14,463 bases of DNA from Myxococcaceae bacterium (GTDB taxonomy: Bacteria > Myxococcota > Myxococcia > Myxococcales > Myxococcaceae): positions 1 through 14,463 of the forward strand of contig JAGSPQ010000005.1 in the NCBI GenBank assembly GCA_018262385.1, written 5' to 3'. The position numbers were made by a program, and so were the translations under genes. A model generated the notes under the pieces. The model was not told where the DNA came from, did no database searches, and was given only the letters and a program-made list of their open reading frames with translations. Positions 5,475 to 11,934 of the stretch are shown piece after piece (position 1 is the stretch's first letter; each line of letters begins with the position of its first letter).

Positions 5475-7326
5475 TCAGCGCCGGAAGCTGGTGGGAGAGG
5501 CCGAGGTGCACCGCGGCTGCCTCGAGCAGCTGCTTCTCCTTGCGATCGATCTTCCCGTCGACCAGCGCGAGGTTCACCAGCTCGCGCAGGAAGTTCTCGG
5601 CCTCGGGCGTCTGCTTGGCGACCAGCCGGCCGAACAGGTTGGGGCCCGCGTTGAGCGCCAGCTCGACGTTCGCCCACGGCACGTTCCACCGCTCGGAGCA
5701 CATCTTCAGCAGCGCGCGTTCCTTGTCGTCCACCACCCCGTCGGCGATCGCCATCGCCGCCATCATGTAGAGCAGCCGCTCGCGCTCGGAGCGATCGACC
5801 ACCTGGGCGCTCGCGCCGGGCCGGGGGCGGCTGGAGGTGGCGGAGCGCCAGGCCTCCCAGAGCACCGCGTCGCTCAGCACCCAGTCGCGCTCGCCGCTGG
5901 CCAGCTCGGTGCCGCAGAACTCGCAGGCGGTCGAGGCGCTGTCGGAGGCCGGCGCGCTGCACTGCGGACAGCGGTGGGTCGCCATCCCGGCCTCGGCGTG
6001 GGTCTTCGCTCCCGCCTTGCGGGTGAGGGTGAAGACCCAGCGCTGGGGCACGGTGGGCAGCGACGGGGGCTTCTCGCCGATCGGGCCGATGCCGTGCCTG
6101 GCGCTCCAGCGGATCTCGACGTGCGCCTGCTCGAAGCCTTCGATCGGCTGCACCGCCCGGGTCTGCACCGCACCGACCGCGCACTCGAGGAACACCTTGC
6201 GGCGCTGCTGGGCCTTGAGCGCGTCGAGCTCTGCGCGCACGCGGGCCTGGAGCTCGGGGGTGGCGACCTTGGCGAGCACGGTGGGGTCGGCCAGCGACTG
6301 GGCCTCGATCCACCGCCAGAAGCAGAGCGAGGCGCGGTCTTCGAGCATCTCGGTGTTGAGCGCGGGGTCGGTCTGGCGCGCCTTGGCGAGGCCTTCGATC
6401 CCCTCGTCGTTGCGCACGAACTCCATCCCCTGGGTGATCTCGGCGAGGACCCAGTCGTAATTGCCGGAGTTGACGATCGCGCCGCAGCTCTCGCAGCTGT
6501 TGGCGGCGCCGCCGTTGAACGGGGCTCCGCAGTTGGGACACTTGCCCTGGTAGAGGTCCTCGCCCAGCTTGGTCTGCACCCCGGGCTTGCGGACGAAGCT
6601 CCACACCTCGACGAACTGCTCGGACTGGAGCTTGCGGGCCGCGGCGACCGCCTGCTCGTCGGTGAAGCCGGCCGGAACGTCGGTGTCGCGCGCGGAGGCC
6701 TTGATCCGGATGTGGACGGTGTCGAACCACTCGGTCTGCTCGAGGCCGATGATCTGCAGATCGTGGATTTGAGCGTCGGCGATCGCGTCGCGGATCCCTT
6801 GCGCGTGCAGCAGCTTGAGCTGGGTCGACAGCCGCTGGAAGCTGGCGTCGGAGAGGAAGGGGCGGGCGGCGGTCAGATCCCTCCGGAACCAGGCACCCTG
6901 CACCTCGAGGAAGAGCTTCTTCGCCTTGTCGAACATCGCGAGCAGATCGAACGCCGGGTCCTTCGCCTTCAGCTTCCCGACCCAGCCGTGCACGTCGGCG
7001 GCACTGACCGCGGTGCGCTGCTGCTCCTCCATCCGATCGAGCGCCTTGCGGGTCGAGCCGTTGCCGTTCTGGCGGCGGGCGTAGACGGTGTAGCCGACGA
7101 ACAGCAGCAGCAGCGGCACCCCGATCGCCGGGTAGCGGATCGCCAGGTAGACCAGGTCGACCAGCAGGCCGATGTCGACGTCCCCCCCGTCTGAGCTGTC
7201 GGAGTTGCTCGAGCTGTAGTGCTCGCCGCTCCCGACCCGCGCCAGGGCGGGCAGCGATCCGAGGAGGACCACCAGCAGCGGGACGTACGGAGCGACCTGA
7301 GCTAACCAGCGGGCGCGGAGTCTCAT
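5467..7326 (-). CDS. Membrane protein with two Tim44-like domains, two zinc ribbons and a C-terminal TerB-like domain
   Basis: 619 residues from the ATG at 7326 ([15 protein letters not shown]). An in-frame ATG at 7362 would start within the neighbouring gene's start codon and adds only a non-hydrophobic dozen residues. A signal peptide or anchor spans 10-29. A Ser/Asp/Gly-rich linker (32-52) and a membrane helix (58-83) follow. Tim44-like domain 1 (about 125-250) opens with [21 protein letters not shown]. Zinc ribbon 1 has C263/C266/C278/C281. Domain 2 (about 325-437) repeats the fold. Zinc ribbon 2 has C453/C456/C468/C471. Each ribbon is followed by the same DWVL signature (291-294 and 481-484), so the module is duplicated. 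The C-terminus (about 513-612) is TerB-like, with the paired acidic motifs [10 protein letters not shown] and [10 protein letters not shown]. Tim44-like domains bind membranes or proteins, and TerB domains act in metal/stress-response complexes. The exact role is unknown. The gene is convergent with dedA and divergent from the hydratase gene. Confidence 0.85.
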   Translation of the reverse strand: MRLRARWLAQVAPYVPLLVVLLGSLPALARVGSGEHYSSSNSDSSDGGDVDIGLLVDLVYLAIRYPAIGVPLLLLFVGYTVYARRQNGNGSTRKALDRMEEQQRTAVSAADVHGWVGKLKAKDPAFDLLAMFDKAKKLFLEVQGAWFRRDLTAARPFLSDASFQRLSTQLKLLHAQGIRDAIADAQIHDLQIIGLEQTEWFDTVHIRIKASARDTDVPAGFTDEQAVAAARKLQSEQFVEVWSFVRKPGVQTKLGEDLYQGKCPNCGAPFNGGAANSCESCGAIVNSGNYDWVLAEITQGMEFVRNDEGIEGLAKARQTDPALNTEMLEDRASLCFWRWIEAQSLADPTVLAKVATPELQARVRAELDALKAQQRRKVFLECAVGAVQTRAVQPIEGFEQAHVEIRWSARHGIGPIGEKPPSLPTVPQRWVFTLTRKAGAKTHAEAGMATHRCPQCSAPASDSASTACEFCGTELASGERDWVLSDAVLWEAWRSATSSRPRPGASAQVVDRSERERLLYMMAAMAIADGVVDDKERALLKMCSERWNVPWANVELALNAGPNLFGRLVAKQTPEAENFLRELVNLALVDGKIDRKEKQLLEAAAVHLGLSHQLPALIK

Positions 7327-7349
7327 CGTCGTCAAACAATGCCAGAACC

Positions 7350-7357
7350 GGGAGAAG
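7350..7357 (+). promoter_or_regulatory. Shine-Dalgarno GGGAGAAG for the enoyl-CoA hydratase gene
   Basis: A good purine-rich ribosome site has its GGAG ending 6 nt before the ATG at 7361. It fixes that start. It lies in the 34-bp gap between the divergent Tim44/TerB gene and the hydratase gene. No convincing -10 element is visible in this gap for either direction. Confidence 0.6.
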
Positions 7358-7360
7358 TCC

Positions 7361-8128
7361 ATGGCCGAGTTTCAGATCCTCAAGCAGGGCGCGATCGAGC
7401 ACTGGACGATCGACGGCGAGGCGCGGCGAAACGCCCTCAGCAGGGCGGTGGTGGCCGAGCTGGAGCAGCACGTGCGGCGCGTCTCGGGGGCGGATCGGAG
7501 CGTGCGCGCAGTGGTGCTCACCGGCGCCGGTGACAAGGCGTTCTGCGCGGGCGCGGATCTGAAGGAGCGGGCGGGGATGGCCGAGCCCGAGGTCCGCTCG
7601 TTCCTCGAGCAGCTGCGCCGCACCTTCCGCGCGATCGAGCTGTCGGACTGCGTGTTCGTCGCCTGGGTCAACGGCGTCGCGTTCGGTGGCGGCACCGAGC
7701 TGGCGCTGTGCTGTGACCTGCGGGTGATTGCCCCCACCGCGCAGATGGGGCTCACCGAGGTGAAGCTGGGGATCATCCCCGGGGGTGGCGGGACCCAGCG
7801 GCTGCCGCGGCTGATCGGCAAGGGCGCCGCGAAGGAGCTGATCCTCACCGGCCGCCGGGTCGAGGCGGAGGAAGCGGTCAGGCTCGGGCTCGCCAACCGG
7901 CAGGGAGGGCTGGCCGAGGCGCACGCGCTGGCCGAGGCGGTGGTGGAGAACGCGCCGATCGCGGTCGGAGCGGCGAAGCACGCGATCGACGAGGGGCTGG
8001 CGCTGGATCTGGATGCGGCGCTCGCGCTCGAGCAGCGGAAGTACGAGCTGACGATCAAGACCGAGGATCGCCTCGAGGGCTTGAAGGCGTTCGCGCAGAA
8101 GCGCAAGCCGGTGTTCGTCGGGCGGTGA
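7361..8128 (+). CDS. Enoyl-CoA hydratase/isomerase family protein, AUH/methylglutaconyl-CoA hydratase-like
   Basis: 255 residues, the normal crotonase length. The oxyanion-hole segment is [10 protein letters not shown] (61-70), with a second one around VNGVAFGGG (103-111). The catalytic glutamate pair of true hydratases is present as E113 (GGTELAL) and E133 (LTEVKLG), 20 residues apart as in rat mitochondrial hydratase. [14 protein letters not shown] (137-150) and the C-terminal [16 protein letters not shown] (237-252) are typical of AUH/LiuC-like members, so 3-methylglutaconyl-CoA hydration (leucine breakdown) is possible. Short-chain enoyl-CoA hydration in beta-oxidation cannot be excluded. 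The gene is followed, after a 63-bp gap, by a carboxyltransferase beta subunit. That pairing also occurs in leucine catabolic (liu) clusters, where methylcrotonyl-CoA carboxylase supplies the hydratase substrate. A strong ribosome site precedes the start. Confidence 0.93.
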   Translation: MAEFQILKQGAIEHWTIDGEARRNALSRAVVAELEQHVRRVSGADRSVRAVVLTGAGDKAFCAGADLKERAGMAEPEVRSFLEQLRRTFRAIELSDCVFVAWVNGVAFGGGTELALCCDLRVIAPTAQMGLTEVKLGIIPGGGGTQRLPRLIGKGAAKELILTGRRVEAEEAVRLGLANRQGGLAEAHALAEAVVENAPIAVGAAKHAIDEGLALDLDAALALEQRKYELTIKTEDRLEGLKAFAQKRKPVFVGR

Positions 8129-8178
8129 CGTCCCGGTCGGGATTCCGTTTCCTGCGGCACGCACACAGCCCGTCCTGC

Positions 8179-8184
8179 TATGCG
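8179..8184 (+). promoter_or_regulatory. Possible -10-like TATGCG before the carboxyltransferase gene
   Basis: TATGCG is preceded by TGC (an extended -10-like TGCTAT at 8176-8181). It ends 7 nt before the ATG at 8192, and no Shine-Dalgarno sequence is present. This would give a leaderless message starting at or next to the 8192 ATG. The match to TAnnnT is imperfect, and no -35 box is clear. Confidence 0.25.
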
Positions 8185-8191
8185 CCGTGTC

Positions 8192-9721
8192 ATGGCAACT
8201 GACGAGACCCTCAGAGCGAAGCAGACGCAGGTCGAGAAGGGCGGGGCGGCGAAGTACCACGCGAAGAACATCGAGACGGGCAAGCTGTTCGCCCGCGAGC
8301 GGATCAACCTGCTGGTCGACCAGGGCTCCTTCCTCGAAGAGGGCAAGCTCGCCAACAACCTCGACCCCGACCTGCCCAGCGACGGAGTGATCACCGGCCT
8401 GGCCCGCCTCGACGGCCGCACGGTCGCGATCATGGCCAACGACTCGACGATCAAGGCCGGCAGCTGGGGCGCCCGCACGGTCGAGAAGATCATCCGCATC
8501 CAGGAGACCGCCGCGCGGCTGAAGTGCCCGCTCTTCTACCTGGTCGACTCGGCCGGAGCCCGCATCACCGATCAGGTCGACATGTTCCCCGGGCGCCGCG
8601 GCGCCGGCCGAATCTTCTACAACGAGGTCCACCTCTCGGGCGTGGTGCCCCAGGTCTGCCTGCTCTTCGGCCCCTCGGCCGCCGGCGGCGCGTACATCCC
8701 CGCGTTCTGCGACATCGTGGTGATGGTCGACGGCAACGCGTCGATGTACCTCGGCTCTCCGCGGATGGCCGAGATGGTGATCGGCGAGAAGGTGACGCTC
8801 GAAGAGATGGGCGGCGCGAAGATGCACTGCTCGGTCTCCGGCTGCGGCGACTTCCTGGTGAAGACCGAGCAGGAAGCGATCGAGATCGGCAAGAACTACG
8901 TGCGGCTGCTGCCCGACAACTTCGGCCAGAAGCCGCCGGCGATCGCCCCGCGGGCGCCGAAGTCTTCCGGCAAGCGGATCGAGGAGATCATCCCCGCCGA
9001 CCAGAACAAGCCGTTCGACATGTACCTGCTGATCAACGAGCTGATCGACGAGGGCAGCTGGTTCGAGATCAAGAAGCTGTTCGCGCAGGAGATCGTCACC
9101 GGCCTGGCCCGGATCGACGGCCGCAGCGTCGGGATCGTCGCCAACCAGCCCAAGTACAAGGGCGGGGTGCTGTTCGTCGACTCGGCCGACAAGGCGGCGC
9201 GCTTCATCTGGCTGTGCGACGCGTTCAACATTCCGCTCGTCTACCTGGCCGACGTGCCGGGCTTCATGATCGGCACCAAGGTCGAGCGGGCGGGGATCAT
9301 CCGCGCCGGCGCGAAGATGATCTCGGCGGTGTCGGAAGCGAGCGTCCCGAAGATCTCGGTCGTGGTCCGCAAGGCGTACGGCGCGGGGCTCTACGCGATG
9401 AGCGGCCCGGGGTTCTCACCCGACTGCACCCTCGCGCTCCCCGGAGCGATGATCGCCGTGATGGGCCCCGAGGCCGCCGTCAACGCGGTCTACTTCAACA
9501 AGATCCAGGAGAAGCCCGAGGCCGAGCGCGCCGGGTACGTGAAGACCCTGCGGGACGAGTACCGGGCCGACGTCGACCTGCTCAAGCTCGCCAGCGAGCT
9601 GATCATCGACGAGATCGTCCCCGGCGACTCGCTGCGCGCCGAGCTCGCCGGCCGGCTGAAGATGTACGGCGACGCTTACGTCTGCCCGACCCGCAAGAAG
9701 CGCTGCGTGCTGCCGGTCTGA
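8192..9721 (+). CDS. Acyl-CoA carboxylase carboxyltransferase (beta) subunit
   Basis: 509 residues from the ATG at 8192 (MATDETLRAKQTQVEKGG). An in-frame ATG at 8180 would add MRRV, but a promoter-like hexamer overlaps it. This subunit transfers CO2 from carboxybiotin to an acyl-CoA. Two crotonase-like halves are visible. The N-half has GSW (90-92), DSAGARI (119-125) and the first oxyanion hole GPSAAGGAYIPAFCD (160-174). The C-half has ANQPKYKGG (317-325), LADVPGFMIG (352-361) and the second oxyanion hole KAYGAGLYAMSG (394-405). At the site that is Asp in propionyl-CoA carboxylases and Ile in acetyl/propionyl-type enzymes of Streptomyces, the aligned residue is Y401. The GAG-x-Y pattern is closer to methylcrotonyl-CoA-type subunits as I recall them. 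With the AUH-like hydratase upstream, methylcrotonyl-CoA is a candidate substrate. MeaB downstream argues for propionyl-CoA. The biotin carboxylase/BCCP subunit is not in the window. Confidence 0.93.
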   Translation: MATDETLRAKQTQVEKGGAAKYHAKNIETGKLFARERINLLVDQGSFLEEGKLANNLDPDLPSDGVITGLARLDGRTVAIMANDSTIKAGSWGARTVEKIIRIQETAARLKCPLFYLVDSAGARITDQVDMFPGRRGAGRIFYNEVHLSGVVPQVCLLFGPSAAGGAYIPAFCDIVVMVDGNASMYLGSPRMAEMVIGEKVTLEEMGGAKMHCSVSGCGDFLVKTEQEAIEIGKNYVRLLPDNFGQKPPAIAPRAPKSSGKRIEEIIPADQNKPFDMYLLINELIDEGSWFEIKKLFAQEIVTGLARIDGRSVGIVANQPKYKGGVLFVDSADKAARFIWLCDAFNIPLVYLADVPGFMIGTKVERAGIIRAGAKMISAVSEASVPKISVVVRKAYGAGLYAMSGPGFSPDCTLALPGAMIAVMGPEAAVNAVYFNKIQEKPEAERAGYVKTLRDEYRADVDLLKLASELIIDEIVPGDSLRAELAGRLKMYGDAYVCPTRKKRCVLPV

Positions 9722-9729
9722 TCAACGTC

Positions 9730-9758
9730 GGGCCAGCGGGTCAGTGATCCCGCAGCCC
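9730..9758. terminator. Hairpin at a convergent gene junction (possible bidirectional terminator)
   Basis: GGGC (9730-9733) pairs with GCCC (9755-9758), and GCGGG (9736-9740) pairs with CCCGC (9749-9753). The two helices are separated by a CA/A internal loop and closed by an 8-nt loop. It sits just after the carboxyltransferase stop and over the end of the oppositely oriented lipoprotein gene. No T-run is present on either side, so intrinsic termination is uncertain. Confidence 0.35.
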
Positions 9759-10031
9759 GCCGTCGGGATTGTCCAACCGCGGACCTCCGTCCCACAGCCC
9801 CGGAGGCACGCAGGGGCCGTCGTAGAAGAACTGCCAACAGGTGCCGGTGCACTCGTAGCCATACCCGCGGTACCCGCCGGGGCACACGCGCTTCCCGGTC
9901 TTGGTTGGATCGCAGGCCTCACCAGGGGTTGCCATTCCTGGAGTTGACCGGTCACACAGTCCGCCCACGCCGCACGCTGCCAGCAGCGCGAAACAGGTCG
10001 TTGCGCAGGCGAGGCGGGCGAGGGTGAGCAC
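9741..10031 (-). CDS. Small cysteine-rich lipoprotein of unknown function
   Basis: 96 residues with a GTG start at 10031. The N-terminus MLTLARLACATTCFALLAAC is a lipoprotein signal peptide with lipobox LAAC, so C20 would be lipidated. The mature part contains exactly six more cysteines (C26, C40, C50, C61, C65, C74), enough for three disulfides. It is rich in Gly, Pro and Tyr (PGGYRGYGYE, CTGTCW) and ends in an acidic/Gly tail, NPDGGLRDH. Such small Cys-rich lipoproteins are common and poorly understood in myxobacteria-like genomes. No family is recognised. Supporting evidence for the gene is the intact lipobox, the even mature cysteine count and a TATGCT hexamer exactly 6 nt before the GTG. 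It converges on the carboxyltransferase gene (19-bp gap) and diverges from the exported protein at 10151. Confidence 0.7.
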   Translation of the reverse strand: MLTLARLACATTCFALLAACGVGGLCDRSTPGMATPGEACDPTKTGKRVCPGGYRGYGYECTGTCWQFFYDGPCVPPGLWDGGPRLDNPDGGLRDH

Positions 10032-10037
10032 CCGCCA

Positions 10038-10043
10038 AGCATA
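10038..10043 (-). promoter_or_regulatory. Possible -10 hexamer TATGCT for the lipoprotein gene (leaderless spacing)
   Basis: On the minus strand TATGCT (a TAnnnT match) ends 6 nt before the GTG at 10031. If this is the -10 element, transcription would start at the GTG itself, giving a leaderless message. No Shine-Dalgarno sequence is present (TGGCGG precedes the GTG). Confidence 0.4.
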
Positions 10044-10136
10044 GGCGAATCTCCCCGCCGGCCACGACGAGTGCGGTTCCTGCTGCCCGATCTCTACCCC
10101 GAAGCGGCAACGAGTCCCGATCGCTGACCACGGCGG

Positions 10137-10142
10137 TAGAGT
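10137..10142 (+). promoter_or_regulatory. Possible -10 hexamer TAGAGT before the exported unknown protein
   Basis: TAGAGT, identical to the hexamer at 3202-3207, ends 8 nt before the ATG at 10151. The 8 nt between are ccgcgccc, which cannot serve as a ribosome site. The expected transcript would have 0-2 nt of leader. It lies in the 119-bp divergent region shared with the lipoprotein gene. Confidence 0.4.
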
Positions 10143-10150
10143 CCGCGCCC

Positions 10151-10756
10151 ATGCGCTGGGCGTTGCTGCTGCTGTTGCCGATCTCCGCGCTCGCCGCCGC
10201 GCCGAACGACCCCTGCGGCCTCGACGGCACCGGCAACGTCTCGCTCTGCGAGCGCACCTACTGGCGCACCCGCATCGCCGCCGCCGCCGTCCCCAGCTAC
10301 ACCTTCGCCACCGACGGCGTGAGGAGCTTCCACGGCATCGTCTGGAACCTCTCCTTCGATCTGCCCAGCGACTTCTGGGCCTCGTACTTCACCCTCGGCA
10401 GCAACGCGCCTCCGCCGGCGGTCACCACCGCCGCCTTCCTGCTCAACGTCGGCGCCGCGTTCGCCTGGTACCCCGCCACCGGCGAGGCGCTCGGGCGGCT
10501 GGTGATCCGCACCCGCATCGTCTCGCTCGTCTGGCCCAACAGCCCCGCCCAGTCCTTCGCCCACGTCTCGGTCGGCCTCGGCGGCTTCCTCAACCGCACC
10601 GGCCCCGGCCCGCGCATCGAGCTGCGGGTGCGCCTCGGACACCTCGCCTGGGGAGGCCTGGCGCTCGCCGTCGGCTACCAGCCCAACCTGTCGATCAACC
10701 GCCACGTGGGGGACCTGTCGGTCGGCTTCGAGGCCCCCTGGATGTGGTGGTGGTAG
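10151..10756 (+). CDS. Exported protein of unknown function, probably beta-rich
   Basis: 201 residues. MRWALLLLLPISALAA is a signal peptide with likely cleavage before APNDP. C22 and C33 near the mature N-terminus could form a disulfide. From about residue 60 on, the sequence alternates short hydrophobic/aromatic strands and turns: GIVWNLSFDL, AAFLLNVGAAFAWYP, AHVSVGLGGFL, RIELRVRLGHL, GGLALAVGYQP, GDLSVGFEAP. This suggests an outer-membrane barrel or a periplasmic beta sandwich. The C-terminus is the unusual WMWWW, encoded by tggatgtggtggtggtag. Outer-membrane proteins usually end in Phe or Trp, so this is compatible with a barrel but does not prove one. No family is recognised. The minus-strand frame across the same region lacks any signal peptide or motif, so I take the plus frame as real. 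It is followed 35 bp later by the acyl-CoA dehydrogenase gene. Confidence 0.75.
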   Translation: MRWALLLLLPISALAAAPNDPCGLDGTGNVSLCERTYWRTRIAAAAVPSYTFATDGVRSFHGIVWNLSFDLPSDFWASYFTLGSNAPPPAVTTAAFLLNVGAAFAWYPATGEALGRLVIRTRIVSLVWPNSPAQSFAHVSVGLGGFLNRTGPGPRIELRVRLGHLAWGGLALAVGYQPNLSINRHVGDLSVGFEAPWMWWW

Positions 10757-10776
10757 CAGCCGACCAAAGCTCGGGC

Positions 10777-10782
10777 TAAGAG
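10777..10782 (+). promoter_or_regulatory. Possible -10-like TAAGAG before the acyl-CoA dehydrogenase operon
   Basis: TAAGAG ends 9 nt before the ATG at 10792. It is one mismatch from TAnnnT and sits in the same position as the TAGAGT elements at 3202 and 10137. Only a weak GGGG (10787-10790) lies nearer the ATG. This would be the promoter of the four-gene dehydrogenase-unknown-meaB-rnc unit. Confidence 0.3.
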
Positions 10783-10791
10783 CCGCGGGGC

Positions 10792-11934
10792 ATGGACATC
10801 GAGCTCCCCGACGACATCAAGGCGCTGCGTTCTTCGATTCGGGACTTCTGCGAGAAGAAGGTGAAGGCCCAGGCGCGCGACTGGGATCGCACCGAGCAGT
10901 TCCCGATGCAGGTGGTCAAAGAGCTGGGCGGGATGGGGGTGATGGGGATCCGGGTCGGCGAGGAATTCGGCGGCGCCGGCATGGGCTCGCTGGCCGTCGC
11001 GGTCGCGGTCGAAGAGGTCGCCCGCTACGACGGCTCGCTCGCCCTCACCGTCGCCTCCCACAACGGCCTGGGCACCAGCCACATCCGCGTCTTCGGAAAT
11101 GACGCCCAGAAGAAAAAATACCTGCCGAAGCTCGCCACCGGCGAGTCGCTGGGCGCGTGGGGGCTGACCGAGCCGGGCAGCGGCTCCGACGCGGCGGGGA
11201 TGCGGACCACCGCGGTGCGCAAGGGCGACGGCTGGCTGCTCAACGGCGCCAAGATGTTCATCACCCAGGGCACCGTCGGCGACGTGTTCGTGATCCTCGC
11301 GGTCACCGACGCCAGCCGGAAGCAGAAGGGCGTCACCGCGTTCATCCTCGAGAAGGGGCTGAAGGGCTTCAGCCAGCGATCGATTCACGGCAAGCTCGGG
11401 ATGCGCTCGTCGGACACCGCCGAGCTGCTGATGGAGAACGTCGAGGTGCCTGCCTCGGCGCAGCTGGGCGAGGTCAACATGGGCTTCATCAACACCCTGG
11501 CGATCCTCGACGGCGGCCGGATCACCATCGGCGCGCTCTCGGTCGGCCTGGGGCGCGGCGCGATCGAAGAGTCGATTCGCTACGCCAAAGAACGCACCGC
11601 CTTCGGCCAGCCGATCGGCGAGTTCCAGGCGCTGCGCTGGATGCTGGCCGACATGCAGACCGAGCTGGACGCTGCCCAGCTGCTCGTCTGGCGCGCCGCC
11701 GCGATCGCCGACGCCGGGCGCCCGTACTCGCGCGAGGCCTCGATGGCCAAGCTGTTCGCGTCCGAGGCTGCCACCCGCGCCTGCAACAAGGCGGTGCAGA
11801 TCCACGGCGGCTACGGCTACACCCGCGAGTTCCCGGTCGAGCGGTACCTGCGCGACGCCAAGCTGTGCGAGATCGGCGAAGGCACCAGCGAGATCCAGCG
11901 CTCGATCATCGCCCGCGAGCTGCTGAAAAACTGA
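10792..11934 (+). CDS. Acyl-CoA dehydrogenase (FAD-dependent, short-chain/general type)
   Basis: 380 residues, the usual length. It oxidises an acyl-CoA to the 2-enoyl-CoA, passing electrons to ETF. The N-terminal helical domain includes [15 protein letters not shown] (49-63). The first FAD/substrate motif is [16 protein letters not shown] (122-137), and the second is KMFITQG (154-160). [12 protein letters not shown] (201-212) is the conserved middle-domain turn. R268-T-A-F-G-Q-P-I (268-275) contacts [18 protein letters not shown] (337-351) and [10 protein letters not shown] (361-370) complete the site. The catalytic base of short/medium-chain enzymes is E363, in EGT. Isovaleryl-CoA dehydrogenases usually have a small residue (Gly/Ala) there, so an isovaleryl (LiuA) role is unlikely on this evidence. 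A short-chain, branched-chain or glutaryl-like substrate is more plausible. It is the first gene of a tightly coupled set. Its TGA overlaps the next ATG as TGATG. Confidence 0.95.
   Translation: MDIELPDDIKALRSSIRDFCEKKVKAQARDWDRTEQFPMQVVKELGGMGVMGIRVGEEFGGAGMGSLAVAVAVEEVARYDGSLALTVASHNGLGTSHIRVFGNDAQKKKYLPKLATGESLGAWGLTEPGSGSDAAGMRTTAVRKGDGWLLNGAKMFITQGTVGDVFVILAVTDASRKQKGVTAFILEKGLKGFSQRSIHGKLGMRSSDTAELLMENVEVPASAQLGEVNMGFINTLAILDGGRITIGALSVGLGRGAIEESIRYAKERTAFGQPIGEFQALRWMLADMQTELDAAQLLVWRAAAIADAGRPYSREASMAKLFASEAATRACNKAVQIHGGYGYTREFPVERYLRDAKLCEIGEGTSEIQRSIIARELLKN

Noticed and set aside
7327..7362. Start of the Tim44/TerB protein at 7362
   Set aside because: It would overlap the hydratase start and put twelve non-hydrophobic residues before a good signal/anchor that starts at 7326.
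8131..8150. Small hairpin TCCC-GGTC-GGGA followed by TTCCGTTT after the hydratase gene
   Set aside because: The stem is only four base pairs and the T-rich tail is broken, so it is too weak to call a terminator.
5471..8827. 1118-codon minus-strand open frame
   Set aside because: It crosses the hydratase and carboxyltransferase genes in antisense and the Tim44/TerB gene out of frame. Composition is typical of a shadow (RRR/AGG-rich).
10278..10296. GCC-repeat run in the exported protein gene
   Set aside because: It is a short run encoding Ala residues, ordinary in GC-rich coding DNA.
10094..10705. Minus-strand open frame opposite the exported unknown protein
   Set aside because: No signal peptide or motif. 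The plus frame has a clean signal peptide and beta-rich pattern.
10792..11934. Identification as isovaleryl-CoA dehydrogenase (LiuA)
   Set aside because: The catalytic glutamate sits in the EGTSE position (E363), where isovaleryl-CoA dehydrogenases usually have a small residue, so I kept the general acyl-CoA dehydrogenase call.
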